64,000 nt of DNA from Andrena cerasifolii (Eukaryota > Arthropoda > Insecta > Hymenoptera > Andrenidae), in contig NC_135118.1 of assembly GCF_050908995.1 (NCBI RefSeq), positions 13,711,501 through 13,775,500 of the forward strand, written 5' to 3'. Below, piece after piece: positions 1 through 10,944 of this stretch; the first letter of the stretch is position 1; each line of letters starts with the position of its first letter. The notes below the pieces were generated by a model. The model had not been told where the DNA came from, searched no databases, and saw only the letters and a program-made list of their open reading frames with translations. The position numbers were made by a program, and so were the translations under genes.

Positions 1-893
1 CGATTTCTATAATATTACAGAGACGTTAATAATCAATTAGAGCGTGCTGGGAAGGGGGGCGGGTAATTACCATAATCTACCCATTTAGGTGGAATTTTCT
101 TCTACTTAAATGAGTCGATTTACTATATCTTTGTTTTACTTCCCCTGAAAATGAATCTCAGAGGGGAACGCCACGATGTTCTGGGTAGTCATAGAATTTT
201 CACTTGGGATGGAGATATTGAACTGTGACGTTGAACTCGATGGTGCGTACAGCAGCATTCTGTTACTAAAGCATTAACTAAATTTAACACAAGGAGGATC
301 CATTTACTTCTGATACATTCCATTGGTTCTCCATTATTTTCAGATCGTAATTCGAAATCATTGCCATTGAAGCCAACGGGTATGGAACACCCCCGAATTT
401 AATGTCCGAATTTATGGAACATGTAAATGCATCGAAAGTGAATAGAACACTCGTGCCGGGGACAATGGAACGAATAAATAAGTCACGTGTGAATTATCTA
501 TTCGCTGTGCGGCGCGCGCACGCAAATCGTATGCAGGATCCATCGCCGATGGGTAATAACAGCTATTGAACCCATGTGCTTTAAGGACACAGCGCTTTGG
601 GGAAGGTGGGATCAAAATTGATCCACTATGCATTATCGTTATTACATTAAGTGGGTCGGAGTATAACCCACTAAGCTTCAAAGGCTTATGCCGAGAATTG
701 AGTAAAGGCTGGTTATTTATACCCTGCTAGTGAACACTAAAATCCGAAATTTCAGGGAATACAGCAAATGGCATCATACAGCGTTTATGAACATCGAGGG
801 CACGCGGACTTTAGGCATTCGACGTTATAAAATAATCTCCACTGACACTCCAATGCAAAGAATTTTATATTAGTAAGGCTTTATGCATTCTCA
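1..893. other. Non-coding stretch, no gene seen
   Basis: No plausible gene is visible. An 89-codon minus-strand frame at 412-681 opens from TTG and resembles no protein I know. A short imperfect hairpin (GTGGGT ... ACCCAC) lies near 651-674. Confidence 0.6.
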
Positions 894-1120
894 TCTATAT
901 AAATAAAAATGTAAATGTTCGTTTGTTCAAAATCTTAAATCTCCGAAAGTTCTTCACCGATTGCTTTGAAATTTTTAAACAACGTTGCATTCGAATACGT
1001 GCGTGCTTTTATATACCAAGCATTGTGAAATTGAACATATTAGAAACGTGCGCTTTCTCTTTTCTTTCTTTTCCATTTAACCAGACTGAGCCACAGCAAT
1101 GCGTGGCCGGGTGCAGCTAG
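894..1120 (+). mobile_element. Short non-autonomous Helitron, both ends present
   Basis: The element starts with TC (TCTATATAAATAAAAATG at 894) directly after a host A. It ends in CTAG at 1117-1120 directly before a host T, which is the A|T insertion preference of Helitrons. Thirteen bases before the end is the expected 3' hairpin, GCCAC (1090-1094) pairing with GTGGC (1103-1107). There is no terminal inverted repeat and no target duplication, as expected for rolling-circle elements. At 227 bp it cannot encode Rep/helicase, so it would have moved with enzyme supplied elsewhere. A 65-codon frame across it is incidental. The sequence resembles Helitron copies known from other arthropods; that is memory, not a search. 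Confidence 0.8.
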
Positions 1121-1632
1121 TTTTAAATAATTCTTTGACGTTTAGCAAGTAGTCATTCTTACGAGGTTGTGAAGCGTACCGGTTCGTTGGACTAAAATAT
1201 AATAGAAATATTTAAAACCCTATGACTTTCTACGCTTGAACGCTTCGTTCGCCTCATAAGGAATCCATCCTTCGAATTTGTTGACTTTACGCGGCAGGTA
1301 AAGTCAACTTAGGGGTAAGAAGTCCTACAGGTTTCCTAGTAGGAATTTCAAATTTCTGTTGGCTGCCTTCCGCCTACAAGGCTCCCATATATATTTCTAA
1401 AATTCGTTTAGCCAGAAGAAAACGTGCATTCTGGTTAACACTTTCTTTCACTGCGGCTTATTATCGAACACAGAAGCTGTACAATTACCAATTTCACACG
1501 TACTTACGGCCAGCTAGGCCAGATAGCTAATCCCTGAGAATAAGTATGATGCAAGTAAAGAAAAGTTAAAGTTATATCGCACCACGTTCATTTTACTAAA
1601 TAAAGTAAAATTGAGTTCCACCATTCTGATCC
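1121..1632. other. Non-coding, with one perfect hairpin at 1280-1308
   Basis: No gene is seen. GTTGACTTTAC (1280-1290) and its exact complement (1298-1308) are separated by 7 bases, forming a perfect 11-bp stem. Its role is unknown. Confidence 0.55.
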
Positions 1633-2008
1633 CAGGAGCGAATTTGCATATAGACTAAATAGACTGCAGTCTATTTAAGGCGGAACATTTCAGGGGCTGG
1701 CAACCTATATGCCTATTTGCTTAATATGGGGATAAAATATTAAACATAATTTATTAGAAACGACCACTTTGTTATGTTGACTGTCTTGACCGGGTAATCT
1801 TTAAGCACAGAAGCTTGAGACAATTTTAAAAAACAATTCACTTTTGTTCATATAGAAAATTCGCAATAATTTATACGTGAGTTTTCATATTGAATTAATT
1901 TTCAAATCGTCTCAACACTTTTAAATTAAAATATTTGATGATATTTTACGAAAAGGGCGGCAGACGCTTGCCCAGCCTAGGGGCGCCAAATCTCCAAATC
2001 CGTCCCTG
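1633..2008 (-). mobile_element. hAT-type non-autonomous element, older copy
   Basis: Read on the minus strand, it begins CAGGGACGGATTT (ending at 2008) and ends with the complement of CAGGAGCGAATTT (starting at 1633). These are short inverted termini of the kind hAT elements carry. The flanking octamers TCTGATCC and CTTGATCG share only the core TGATC, so the duplication is eroded. About 160 bp inside the element align clearly to the element at 13213-14009 in the opposite orientation, including the stretch around GAGACAATTTTAAAAA. This copy lacks the tandem repeat that fills the other one. No transposase is encoded. Confidence 0.7.
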
Positions 2009-2709
2009 CTTGATCGTCAAACATCAGTGTAGAAAATAAATAAAAATGAAACAGTTGAAATTAAATCTGCAATCTGATCTACAGGAAAGTGCTGCAGGCG
2101 AATGGTATCTTTATTTATACGTGTAAACACCGAAGGAGCATCTTTGAACGAGCCTGTCATATATCACGACTCAATACCTTCGCAAGATAATTGTTTCGGT
2201 AACGATATTCAGAAGTGCCCTTTCAGGCGATATTGCTTCGACCTTATCTCGTTCCCATAACACGCTCCCGTTTAATAAGGATACAACATGTAAAACGATA
2301 ATTAACGGGCGGCCCTCCGGGGGTTAATAAAAGGTGAACGAGGAACGATTACATCTTTGACGGATCATTAATGAAAATCTATTCGCCGGAAAGTTGAGGA
2401 GCGGCGTGGAATATTGCTGTTGGCGGCGGGCACGACGCTACCGAGGTGTATAATTAGTAATAAGCGAGGCGTTATTAGTATTTAATTTGCGCGCCTCGCG
2501 GAATCGGGACTGCAATCTTCATAATTCAAAGTTTTATGTGAAATTCAGGCGGCATGGGTGACCTGTTTCCCATCGGATTCATTTAACGTGAAACAGAACC
2601 CTGCTCGTGGCGCACGTCCAAATCGTGTCAGGTAAGGCCGAAAGATGAACGAAAGCCCTCTCGAAATTAAAGAAACATTAGGTACTTCACGTGTTATATG
2701 AATCTCTCT
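2009..2709. other. Non-coding, no gene seen
   Basis: Mixed-composition sequence with moderately CpG-rich parts around 2250-2520. I find no coding frame, repeat end or RNA gene that I can support. Confidence 0.5.
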
Positions 2710-2945
2710 CAACTAATAATTAGTATAAATAAATATAATATATATATGTAATATATTAGTAAATACTAATAATAATTATACTAACAATTAATATTTATTT
2801 AATATTTATTATAGTATATTAATAATTATTATTAATTATATTAGTATACTAATAGTTATTATTAATATAATTAATATTATTATACAATAATAAATATTAA
2901 ATAAATATTAATTATTAATTTACTAATAATTATCATTCGTATTCA
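2710..2945. repeat. AT-only low-complexity block
   Basis: About 230 bp of nearly pure A and T, made of degenerate ATTAATA/TAATATT words with many local palindromes. It would be an easily melted region. No unit length is constant, so this is low complexity rather than a true tandem array. Confidence 0.8.
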
Positions 2946-5456
2946 TTATTAATACAAGTACTTTCTTCAGAAAATTTATATCGATTTCTCAATTAAGAGA
3001 ATTCACATGCCCATTTCATGCCGGGCTTTCTACCTACACTTTTGCGACGCGCTGCACGTATAATTTTAATGGAGCCTCATATCTCCAGTATTCATTCGTC
3101 AGTGGAACGTCTCGTAAGCATCAATTTAGTAATTTATTCTAAGGATATTCCGCGCTGCAAGTGGCGGAGATATAACCGATGCCCGCCAAGTGAATAGGTT
3201 CCTCCGAATGCTTGCTCGCGTAGTGACCATAAGTCACGAGCCAATTATAGAACGGTGAAAAACGTCGGAACGGTGAAAAGTCAGTGGCACATCTGCGGTG
3301 CGGTTCATCGAAGCCGACACGAGCCGCGTAACTACTAATAAGTAGCGCGTGCATTAATAATTAATTAGCGGTCTGGCGACCAGGCTACCGGCCAATTTCC
3401 ATAATTCAACGGCCACGGCAATATACAATATCGCGAGCGCTCCGAACGTGAGGACTAGCCCCGGCAATAATGGCAAACCCGATACTAATAATTACCGGTG
3501 GATTCGCACGCGAGTCAATTGCAAATTAGTCAGCGGCTGCGTATAATTGCCGAGTTTTTTGCCGGTCGAATCGTTAAGTTCGCCGTGGCCTGCCTTGTAT
3601 GGTAAACAGCCATTACACCGTACGCACAAACGTTACCGAACCCGGTGTTTTGCGTGTCTCTTTGCGACCGCCCCCACGCCGGTTAACGTATTGCACGGCA
3701 AAAAATTAACTCAGTCTGTTTGGTTGCGATTGTCAATGACGTGTCAGTGGAGTTGATTGTTTTTCTATTTTATTTATTTTTATTTATTTATTTAAACGGA
3801 AGATAAATTAATAATAAACCTTTGATAAATTAATATACAGCAGTGTATACACTGAGAAATGAAGCGCAGATTAGAAAATTGTATACATAATACGCAATAT
3901 GGTGGCAGAATAAGTCGCATAGAGATAAGCATATAAAAGCCAATGTGAAACGAAATAACAGCTAGTTACATATATGATTAATAACTCTAGTTCTAAATGT
4001 ATGAAATGAGCAGCCGAAGAAATCGAACACAGTAGATACGGTGTTAACGTTCATACACATACGGTTTATCGGATTGTATTTACCCATTAGAGTACGATGA
4101 TGTTCTACATAGAAGAGTGAACGGTGCCTAAGTTTTTTTTAGGAGGGATATGTAATCTAAAGGGTTGTAGAATTTGAGGACACTTAATAACGTGACTAAT
4201 ATTCTTATAACTAAAAAATTATCTCCCCACGGTGCATTAAAATTTAATGTTTTTGAGTTTTTAATTGTATAATGCAATTCTGTGGTATATGAACACTGTA
4301 ACTAGCAATGCGGTTTGAAGAAAAATTGGTGTTAAATTCTTCTATTTAATTTTCGAGTGCAATGAATCATAGGGTCCATATTTCTCCGGTTTTTCGTGTC
4401 TATCAAAGTTATTTCTCCAGAGAAGTATATTTACATATTCACCTCTCCTGCTTTCTTCGGTAAGCTTGCTACATAGGTACCTTGGGTCCCTTTTGACGCG
4501 CCCGCGTTTTCATTTATTCGAGGACTCCTCTAATTCTTAGAAAACTGTAAGGAAGTTGTTACTAAAACGTTCCCCTCGTTCTTTGATGCTATATTACGCG
4601 TGTGGTTCCACCGAAGTCTGTAGCAGAGTCATTTAAATTATTTCATTACAGACACTTTGGAACGGAATCAATTTATGATTGGAAATTATTGGCGGTATTA
4701 TTTCTCGGGTTAATTAAAATAGCAGGGGCGTACAAGAGGGGAGGGTGGGCGGTTCGAATAATTGCGACCGACCGAATTGTTTAATTTGAATCGCCGTGAA
4801 CACGTGGAATTTAAATGTTCGCCGCTTTGCACCGGGCCATTTGAATACCGGTGGACGGCGGGCGGGTCGAATTAAGGGAAAATCAGAAATGATTGTCACG
4901 TTGTCGAAGCGTTGGATTATGTTCGACTTCGAGCGCTGGCTCATGAATATTCACGGGTTTCACCCCCTTCGCGAAAAATTCCTAAGCAACGGCGGGGGCG
5001 CCGCCCGCGAATGTGCAATACTCGATGTAATTAATCGTATGCGCCGGCACGTACCTGATAACCGGATGATCCTTAATTTACTCGCTCTTTATTTTGGGGC
5101 AACACCTACCCGCCGACGGCCATGCGTAGAATTCGAAAGGGCCACGTGAAATTTCATATTCGAATAATTAATATCCCCGCTTTAAAGAGAGTAACGCGCC
5201 TGTGCGCCCCCTGTTAAATTAATACAGAACCGAGGCAAATATTCTCTTGTCATTTCTAACGAACTTCTGAAAGGGGAGCGAATATAACGCGTAGGTATTC
5301 TTTCATTAATTTGATATTTTTCACGTACCTAAACTATTATACGGGGGTAGGATTTTAAAACAGCTTTTTGCTGAATCTCGCCCATTGCGTCACAAAAGGG
5401 GGAAAAAAGACCAAATGTGTACTAATCTAGCATAATTTTTTGGGGCAATAAAAACG
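2946..5456. other. Non-coding, no identifiable gene
   Basis: Only short frames occur. The largest, 117 codons at 4796-5149 on the plus strand, opens from GTG and resembles nothing I know. The 3360-3560 part is rich in TAATTA-type words, which could be homeodomain sites, but such words are common in AT-rich DNA. Confidence 0.45.
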
Positions 5457-5479
5457 TATTATTATTATTATCATTATTA

Positions 5480-5519
<40 letters not shown>

Positions 5520-5531
5520 CATTATTATTAC

Positions 5532-5598
<67 letters not shown>

Positions 5599-5631
5599 GT
5601 TATTGTTGTTATTATTATTATTATTATTATA
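5457..5631. repeat. (ATT)n microsatellite, about 58 units
   Basis: A 175-bp run of ATT triplets with a few ATC, ACT and GTT interruptions. It is immediately preceded by CAATAAAAACG, a polyadenylation-like word. That resembles the AATAAAGAATT(ATT)n end of the LINE fragment at 39120-39754, so this array may have grown from a LINE 3' tail. I see no LINE coding sequence upstream. Confidence 0.85.
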
Positions 5632-6020
5632 TTTGTAACTCTAGATTTCTCTTTTCATAGCAGAATAAAAGGCTCCAACCTCATCTACAATCCTCGAACT
5701 TTCAAATCTCTCACAAAGAAAGAAGGAACAGATTCCCAGAAAACGGAACCGTACGGTTCTCGCTCGATATAATCCCGAGAGGATCATAAAACAACAGTAA
5801 CGCACTTTTAACGCGTGCTGCTCGTATTCGTCACGGTATCATCGCGGATACTCTCTGACCGTAAAACATTAATAAGAGTGTAGGAGCGGCGCCCGGCCAG
5901 GAATTAGGTTCCCGCGATGGTTTCGTCACGGTTTTACGACAGCATCGCCCCGATCGCTGAAATTAATCTCGGGTCGGTCGGCCCGAGATTAAGGCGTCTC
6001 CGGTCAAAATTTTCACGTAC
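5632..6020 (-). other. Start of putative intron 1, no other feature
   Basis: If the minus-strand exon at 6021-6105 is real, this is the beginning of its first intron, with the donor GTACGTG at 6020-6014. Otherwise I see no feature here. Confidence 0.35.
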
Positions 6021-6105
6021 CTCGGGTTTCGACGAAAGCCCAGCAAAGATTGGCCAGCGAGAAGAGCAGCAGCGGGAGCAGGTAGAGCGCGGCATCCCAT
6101 CTCAT
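6021..6105 (-). CDS. Candidate first coding exon: signal peptide, then splice donor
   Basis: On the minus strand an ATG at 6105-6103, in the context AACGAAGATGA, opens 28 codons reading MRWDAALYLLPLLLFSLANL followed by CWAFVETR. This is a textbook secretory signal: a short polar start, a hydrophobic core at residues 7-23, and a likely cleavage site after the Cys-Trp-Ala stretch. The frame runs directly into GTACGTG at 6020-6014, a good donor, leaving phase 1. The exon would therefore contribute 85 nt to a secreted or membrane protein whose remaining exons lie further left, perhaps outside the window. Sequence upstream (6106-6800) is CpG-rich, as expected of a 5' UTR or promoter. I cannot name the protein and found no exon 2. 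A hydrophobic frame ending at a GT could also occur by chance. Confidence 0.5.
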
Positions 6106-7020
6106 CTTCGTTGTTCCGGATAGCTTTCTAGGGTTCCTCGCTGCCTTCACTCTTCCCTCGGTCCTCCTTCACCGGTCGCGCTCATCTTCTATCATCCCCC
6201 CGTCGTTCCTTCCCGGTTCGTGGCTTCCGTTCCACTTCGAGGACCGCGCCAGGCCGCCCTCTCCGCCGACCCGTAGACTGAGGTGCGGGAGGGGGAGCGG
6301 TGGAAAAAAGAGCGAGAAGAAGCCCGTGTCAGCGTGGTGGTTTCACGGCCGAGAAGGGTGCTTATCACCTGGCTGATAACACCTGGAAGACAAATAGCCG
6401 GCGTGGTAAACAGAGGCAGCGTTCTCTCGTGTAATTAACCTGCCGGTAATCCCGAGGCGGCAAGGAATTCCCACCCCACCTCGCCCCTCTCTGTTTCTCT
6501 AGTTCTCGTTGCCCGTGGCTTTTTTCCCGGAGGTTTTCTTTGGCACCTCTAACGAGCCGCGTACGTACCGCGAAATTGAAATAAAAGCGAACGAACGAGA
6601 CGCGCGGCTCTCCGGCGCATAAAGCGGCTGATTTAACCGCGGCCAGTCTCTCATCTAGGCGAGGAATTCATTTCCGAGCGGGACGTATCTATGGGAAACG
6701 CGGACTTCGTAGATTGATACTAAACTTCTGCCTTCCACGAGGCACCGGGAGATTAGTTCCCGGGGAAAAGAAAAGGCGAGTGTGAGGCAGGGTGTTTAAC
6801 CCGTCGTGGATCTGGGACACTCGTAAGTGAACAGTTTTGGGGAGACTGGAATTTCGTCTCGTGAATATTTAAATTCTGCAGTCTCCTCTATACACTTGTA
6901 TAAGCTTTTGTACGTATTAATAACGTACCGTGTTAATCTTAGCTGTAATTTTAATTCTCGAACAACTAACTACATATAAAGGTAGTTTTATTCTTTATTT
7001 TGTAATTGGACGCACCAGAC
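6106..7020 (-). other. CpG-rich block, possible 5' UTR or promoter
   Basis: High-GC, CpG-rich sequence at about 6110-6800 lies directly upstream of the signal-peptide exon on the minus strand. By position it would be the 5' UTR and promoter of that gene. I could not define a start site, TATA box or initiator. Confidence 0.3.
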
Positions 7021-7267
7021 TAGTGTTTCCCAATCTTTCTTGAGTCGCGATCCTCTTTTGTACTCGAATAACCTGCGACCACCCCCTCCCGTCCCTCTAT
7101 AAGGGGAGGTACGTTTAATAAGGTAAAGAAAACACATTATTAATATGTATTACACAATATAATTCTAACTTAATAATTAAATAAATAACTGCTAAAAATC
7201 GCCAACTAAAAATACCACTGCCGACCCCCCAGAAAACACTTCGCGACCCACAGTTTGGGAATCACTG
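7021..7267. mobile_element. Old hAT-type MITE (Charlie-like ends)
   Basis: The left end TAGTGTTTCCCAATCTTT ... GTCGCGAT and the complement of the right end, CAGTGATTCCCAAACTGT ... GGTCGCGA, are imperfect inverted repeats. They match the well-known CAGTGGTTCCCAAA...GCGACC hAT terminus. No 8-bp duplication survives, and the first base is mutated from C to T, so the copy is old. It encodes nothing. Confidence 0.65.
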
Positions 7268-9428
7268 AACTGAACAATTGGGTAGAGGAACTTGACTAAA
7301 GTTACACAAACAATGCGGCGGTTTTCACAATTAATTATTCGTTTATATTTACATGCATGAACGAACCCGCGAGTGACTGTATATCTTAAAGTTTATCCGA
7401 CGTAAAAGCATCCGCTTGTAACGTTACATAACTCGCCCCTGTATTCAAATGAACGCACAAGTTAGCGGAGAAACGGGCACATTTCATTGCGTCGCAATAT
7501 AGCGCGCCGTTCGCCATCCCCGCGTCGCATATAACCCGATTTACAGGCCAATACATTCGTCTAAAAATCTCGACGTTACAGATACGATCTCCGTAGCGAA
7601 GCCTCCTACGCGAGATGAAATCATGCCCATCAAACCGGGCGATCGCAAACGAACGAGAAACAGACAGAAGAAACATTCGTCAGGACGTAAAATGGCTAGG
7701 GTGGGTGGGGGCCAGCGGGTGTCTGGCCGTTTCGCATCGTAAACTACCCCGACGGCTACGTCGCGCCGCTGCGATTTCCACGGGGATCCCCGGGACGCCC
7801 CAGCGGAAGGACACTCGTCCCTGGTATCCATTAAACGATAACGACCGCAGAAACACCGGTATAATAGAATCTTTCTTCAATTTCGCCTGGTACGTAGCGC
7901 CGTTCCACGTGCAGATGGCTCGTTTTTGAGACGATAAAAGTGTCCGTTTATCCACCGGCCGCCGCGAACTTATTCCGATTCCGTGATCCTCGCGCCACGG
8001 ATCCACGGGATTCACCGGCGCGACGTCTCTACGTGCTCGCCAGCCCCGGTGTTTGCCTCGCCCCTTATGGTAAATCTCCGACGGGGATCTAAGGGGGACT
8101 AGCTCGAGTTCTCGATCTTGAGCAGCCCGTCGATCCCACTAGGAGACTTCGTTGAGAGAGCAGAGCAGAAAGAGAGAGAGAGAGAAAGCTAGGGGGGAAA
8201 GGAGGGATGGGGGCGGGGAAGATGGAGGGAGCGAGAGATCGCGGCTCGGTGAAGGAGCTGGAACGAAATTCCGAAAGTTGCTGCTCAGTGAAACAGGTCA
8301 CGGAACGAAGAGAGCCGTCGCGGAGGAACGGTGGCGGTCTTTAAAAAGTTTTTCCTAGCTCCGTCGGGGCGAATCCCGCGATGGGATGCCGCCCGGATTC
8401 CCCGGGGATAAAACAAAGGATAATCAGGTCGCTTTTTATTCCCGAGGCGGTCGACGTCGCGGTACTTGCGAAGGAGCCTGGAATTACCGGCTCCCTTTGC
8501 ACCGGCTTCCGACCCTTCTTCCTCCTGTCTTCGCCACTTCTAAGCTGCCCGAATTAGGCCACGGTAATCCTTCGACGGCCCCCGCGCCCCGGGGGAAAGA
8601 GTATCGCTCCGCGGCGGGACGTCTTCGTTAACGCGCTGTCCGCGCGGACTTAAATAGGTCCCTCCGCTAATCGAGGGAATTGGATTACGACGTGACGAGC
8701 GTTGTTTACGATTCTTAAATAGATTTCGCGATCGGCTGTCTTTGGTTTGCGCCTCTGACAGTGGGCTTCGATATGTCGGGAGTTAAACACTCAAAGTCTA
8801 GAGACCTGGAAACGGATTTGAGAAGCCTTAGGTGTTGACTGATGAATATGTGCTGCTTTGCTCCTTTTTTTTCTTTTGTTTTGATTATACTTCTCTGTAA
8901 GACAAGCGTATCCAAATTTTGCGGTATCGAAATGGTACCAAATAGCTGGATTAAGGTTTTCAAGTCTCAATATTTTCGTGACATTCAAACCTATTTCAGT
9001 CTCGTGGTTAGCAGTCACTTGAGTATCCTAAAGTTTTACCACTAGCTTCGTGAACTATTTATGTACCTATGTCGGATTTGTAAAATATTTGTGATAGTGA
9101 AACGCGGTCCTCGGCTATCACAAATTTTCAATATGCCATGAAAACTGGATGTTTAATGGCCCCAGGCTGTTCGCTTATTTCCGGATTGCAGTTTCGAATT
9201 TTTCACTTCAACTAACCCAACGTAACAACGGGTGAACAATACAGGATGCTCCTTACGTCTCTGCACAAATACGATTTAAATCTTGTGAACAGGACAACCG
9301 TGTAACAACAGGGTTTTCTTCGGCTGTGAAACTCTACTTTTTGTTCAGAGTACTGTCACAACGAAAGGTCTGGGTAAATGTACATACTTTATGGTTTTTT
9401 TATGCTGAATTGAAGGCCTTGCAGCAAG
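7268..9428. other. CpG-rich non-coding block, then AT-rich DNA
   Basis: The 7700-8700 part is CpG-rich, with a GA-rich run at about 8165-8190 and overlapping chance frames on both strands (largest 111 codons). It could be promoter or 5' UTR sequence of the same minus-strand gene. From 8700 to 9428 I see nothing definable. Confidence 0.4.
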
Positions 9429-9613
9429 AGGGGTGCAGCTCCATATTTACCAACTTCGAGTAAATTAGAAAAAAAAACTGTTTCTAAAATTATTGCTTTG
9501 ACTTAACATTGAAAAGAGAGCACTAATAGAAAAATATATATTTTCACATGTAGTAGTTATTGAATTGATAAGTTTTTATTTTTGGCGAATTTTTTTATTT
9601 TGGAGCTGCCCCT
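9429..9613. mobile_element. Possible small inverted-repeat element
   Basis: AGGGGTGCAGCTCCATAT at the left and the complement of TTTTGGAGCTGCCCCT at the right form imperfect termini about 185 bp apart, and the inner flanks are AT-rich. There is no convincing target duplication and no coding capacity. Confidence 0.4.
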
Positions 9614-10412
9614 GACTTCCACCAGGATAATAGGTGCAGGTTCAAAATTTGCAATAAATCGCTCATTTTTTATCGGATTTATATCAAACGTGCACCAAAG
9701 GATGCAGAACTTTTCCTTGCGAATGAATTATTCATCAACTGGAGATACGAATATTATGTTTTACCCTGCATAACAATCCACTGTTATATCTTGTGGTTTT
9801 GAAGTCAGCTATTTTAACACAATTATTTGTAATATAAACGATATTGGATATCGAGAATTTACAGTGTTATCTTGCATTAGGATTTTGCAACTAGTGATTC
9901 AGCTTGCAGTATCGCTACAGTTGGCTATACTAGCGGAATGAAATGGCATTGCTTCTGGTGGATTTCCCATGTTATGTTGCATTAATATGTCACGACTGAT
10001 TGTTCAGCCTGTGATTCAAGCGTCACGTCGATGCTTATGCTGTGAGGGGAGAATGAGATTGCTTTCGGCGGCTTTGACTGTATTATGACGAATGGCAGAA
10101 TGATGTATGAATTCAGTTACTACGAACAAGTAGTTCGAGTAACTTTTTAATCCTAATTTTCTGAGGCCATGTTTTAGGAAGTACGTACCTACTCTGTTTA
10201 ATGGAATCCATTAACTCATGAACCCATGGTGTGTCATGTGTGACACATACCGATTGCTTTTATGTATTACTCTTTTTCATCATGTTCAAACTATGTTAGA
10301 ATTTTTACCCATCGTTAAAAATGAAATGTTATCACATATGTGAATTTCAGTACTTTTACAATGCCTCTATTATTTTTCGTCTAATAGGTAATTATTCTTC
10401 AGATTTTAAACG
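9614..10412. other. Non-coding, no gene seen
   Basis: AT-rich unique-looking sequence without supportable frames or repeat ends. Confidence 0.5.
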
Positions 10413-10420
10413 GAATTCAT

Positions 10421-10936
10421 TAGGGTTTATACAAAAACCGACTTTTGGAAAAAACGGTTTTCGAATTCTATTATTTCCGAAAAACCGGTTTATAAAAAAA
10501 TATAATTAAAATAGAAAATAAATATTTGTACTTATTTAAAAAATTTCAGTTTTTTTTTAATATTTATTGTATTACAAAAATATAACAAAATACAATACAC
10601 TCTACCTATACAAAACCAATAATAATAATAATAATAAATAAAATCCATACAAAATATAAATTATAAATCTTTATTTCATTTAGTATTTTTCTTTCGAAAA
10701 TATGAACTCATCAAGATTAGTTTTACAGTTAACTGTTACCTATTAAAATATGCTTGTGTCCGAGATGATTTCAAGTCAAACTGTTAAACTTCTTAATAAA
10801 ATAATTAATTCATTTTTACATATTAATTTTAGTATATAAACCCGTTTTTTTTTTAATTTAGTACCAATTTTCGAATTTTACAAATTTATAAAAAAAACGG
10901 TTTTTAAACCCGGCTTTTAAAAACTGACCAACGCTA
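10421..10936. mobile_element. hAT MITE with perfect 8-bp duplication
   Basis: GAATTCAT at 10413-10420 is repeated exactly at 10937-10944. Between them the element starts TAGGGTTTATAC and, on the complement of its other end, TAGCGTTGGTCAG, fitting the hAT TAGNG rule. Subterminal runs such as AAAAACGGTTTTCG on the left and AAAACGGTTTTTAAACC on the right repeat an AAACCGGTTT-type motif that transposase might bind. The 516-bp interior is AT-rich, carries an (AAT)n run at about 10618-10641, and has no transposase. Confidence 0.85.
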
Positions 10937-10944
10937 GAATTCAT

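Noticed and set aside
4796..5149. 117-codon plus-strand frame overlapping a 76-codon minus frame
   Set aside because: GTG start, no homology, and a mirror frame on the other strand; looks like composition only.
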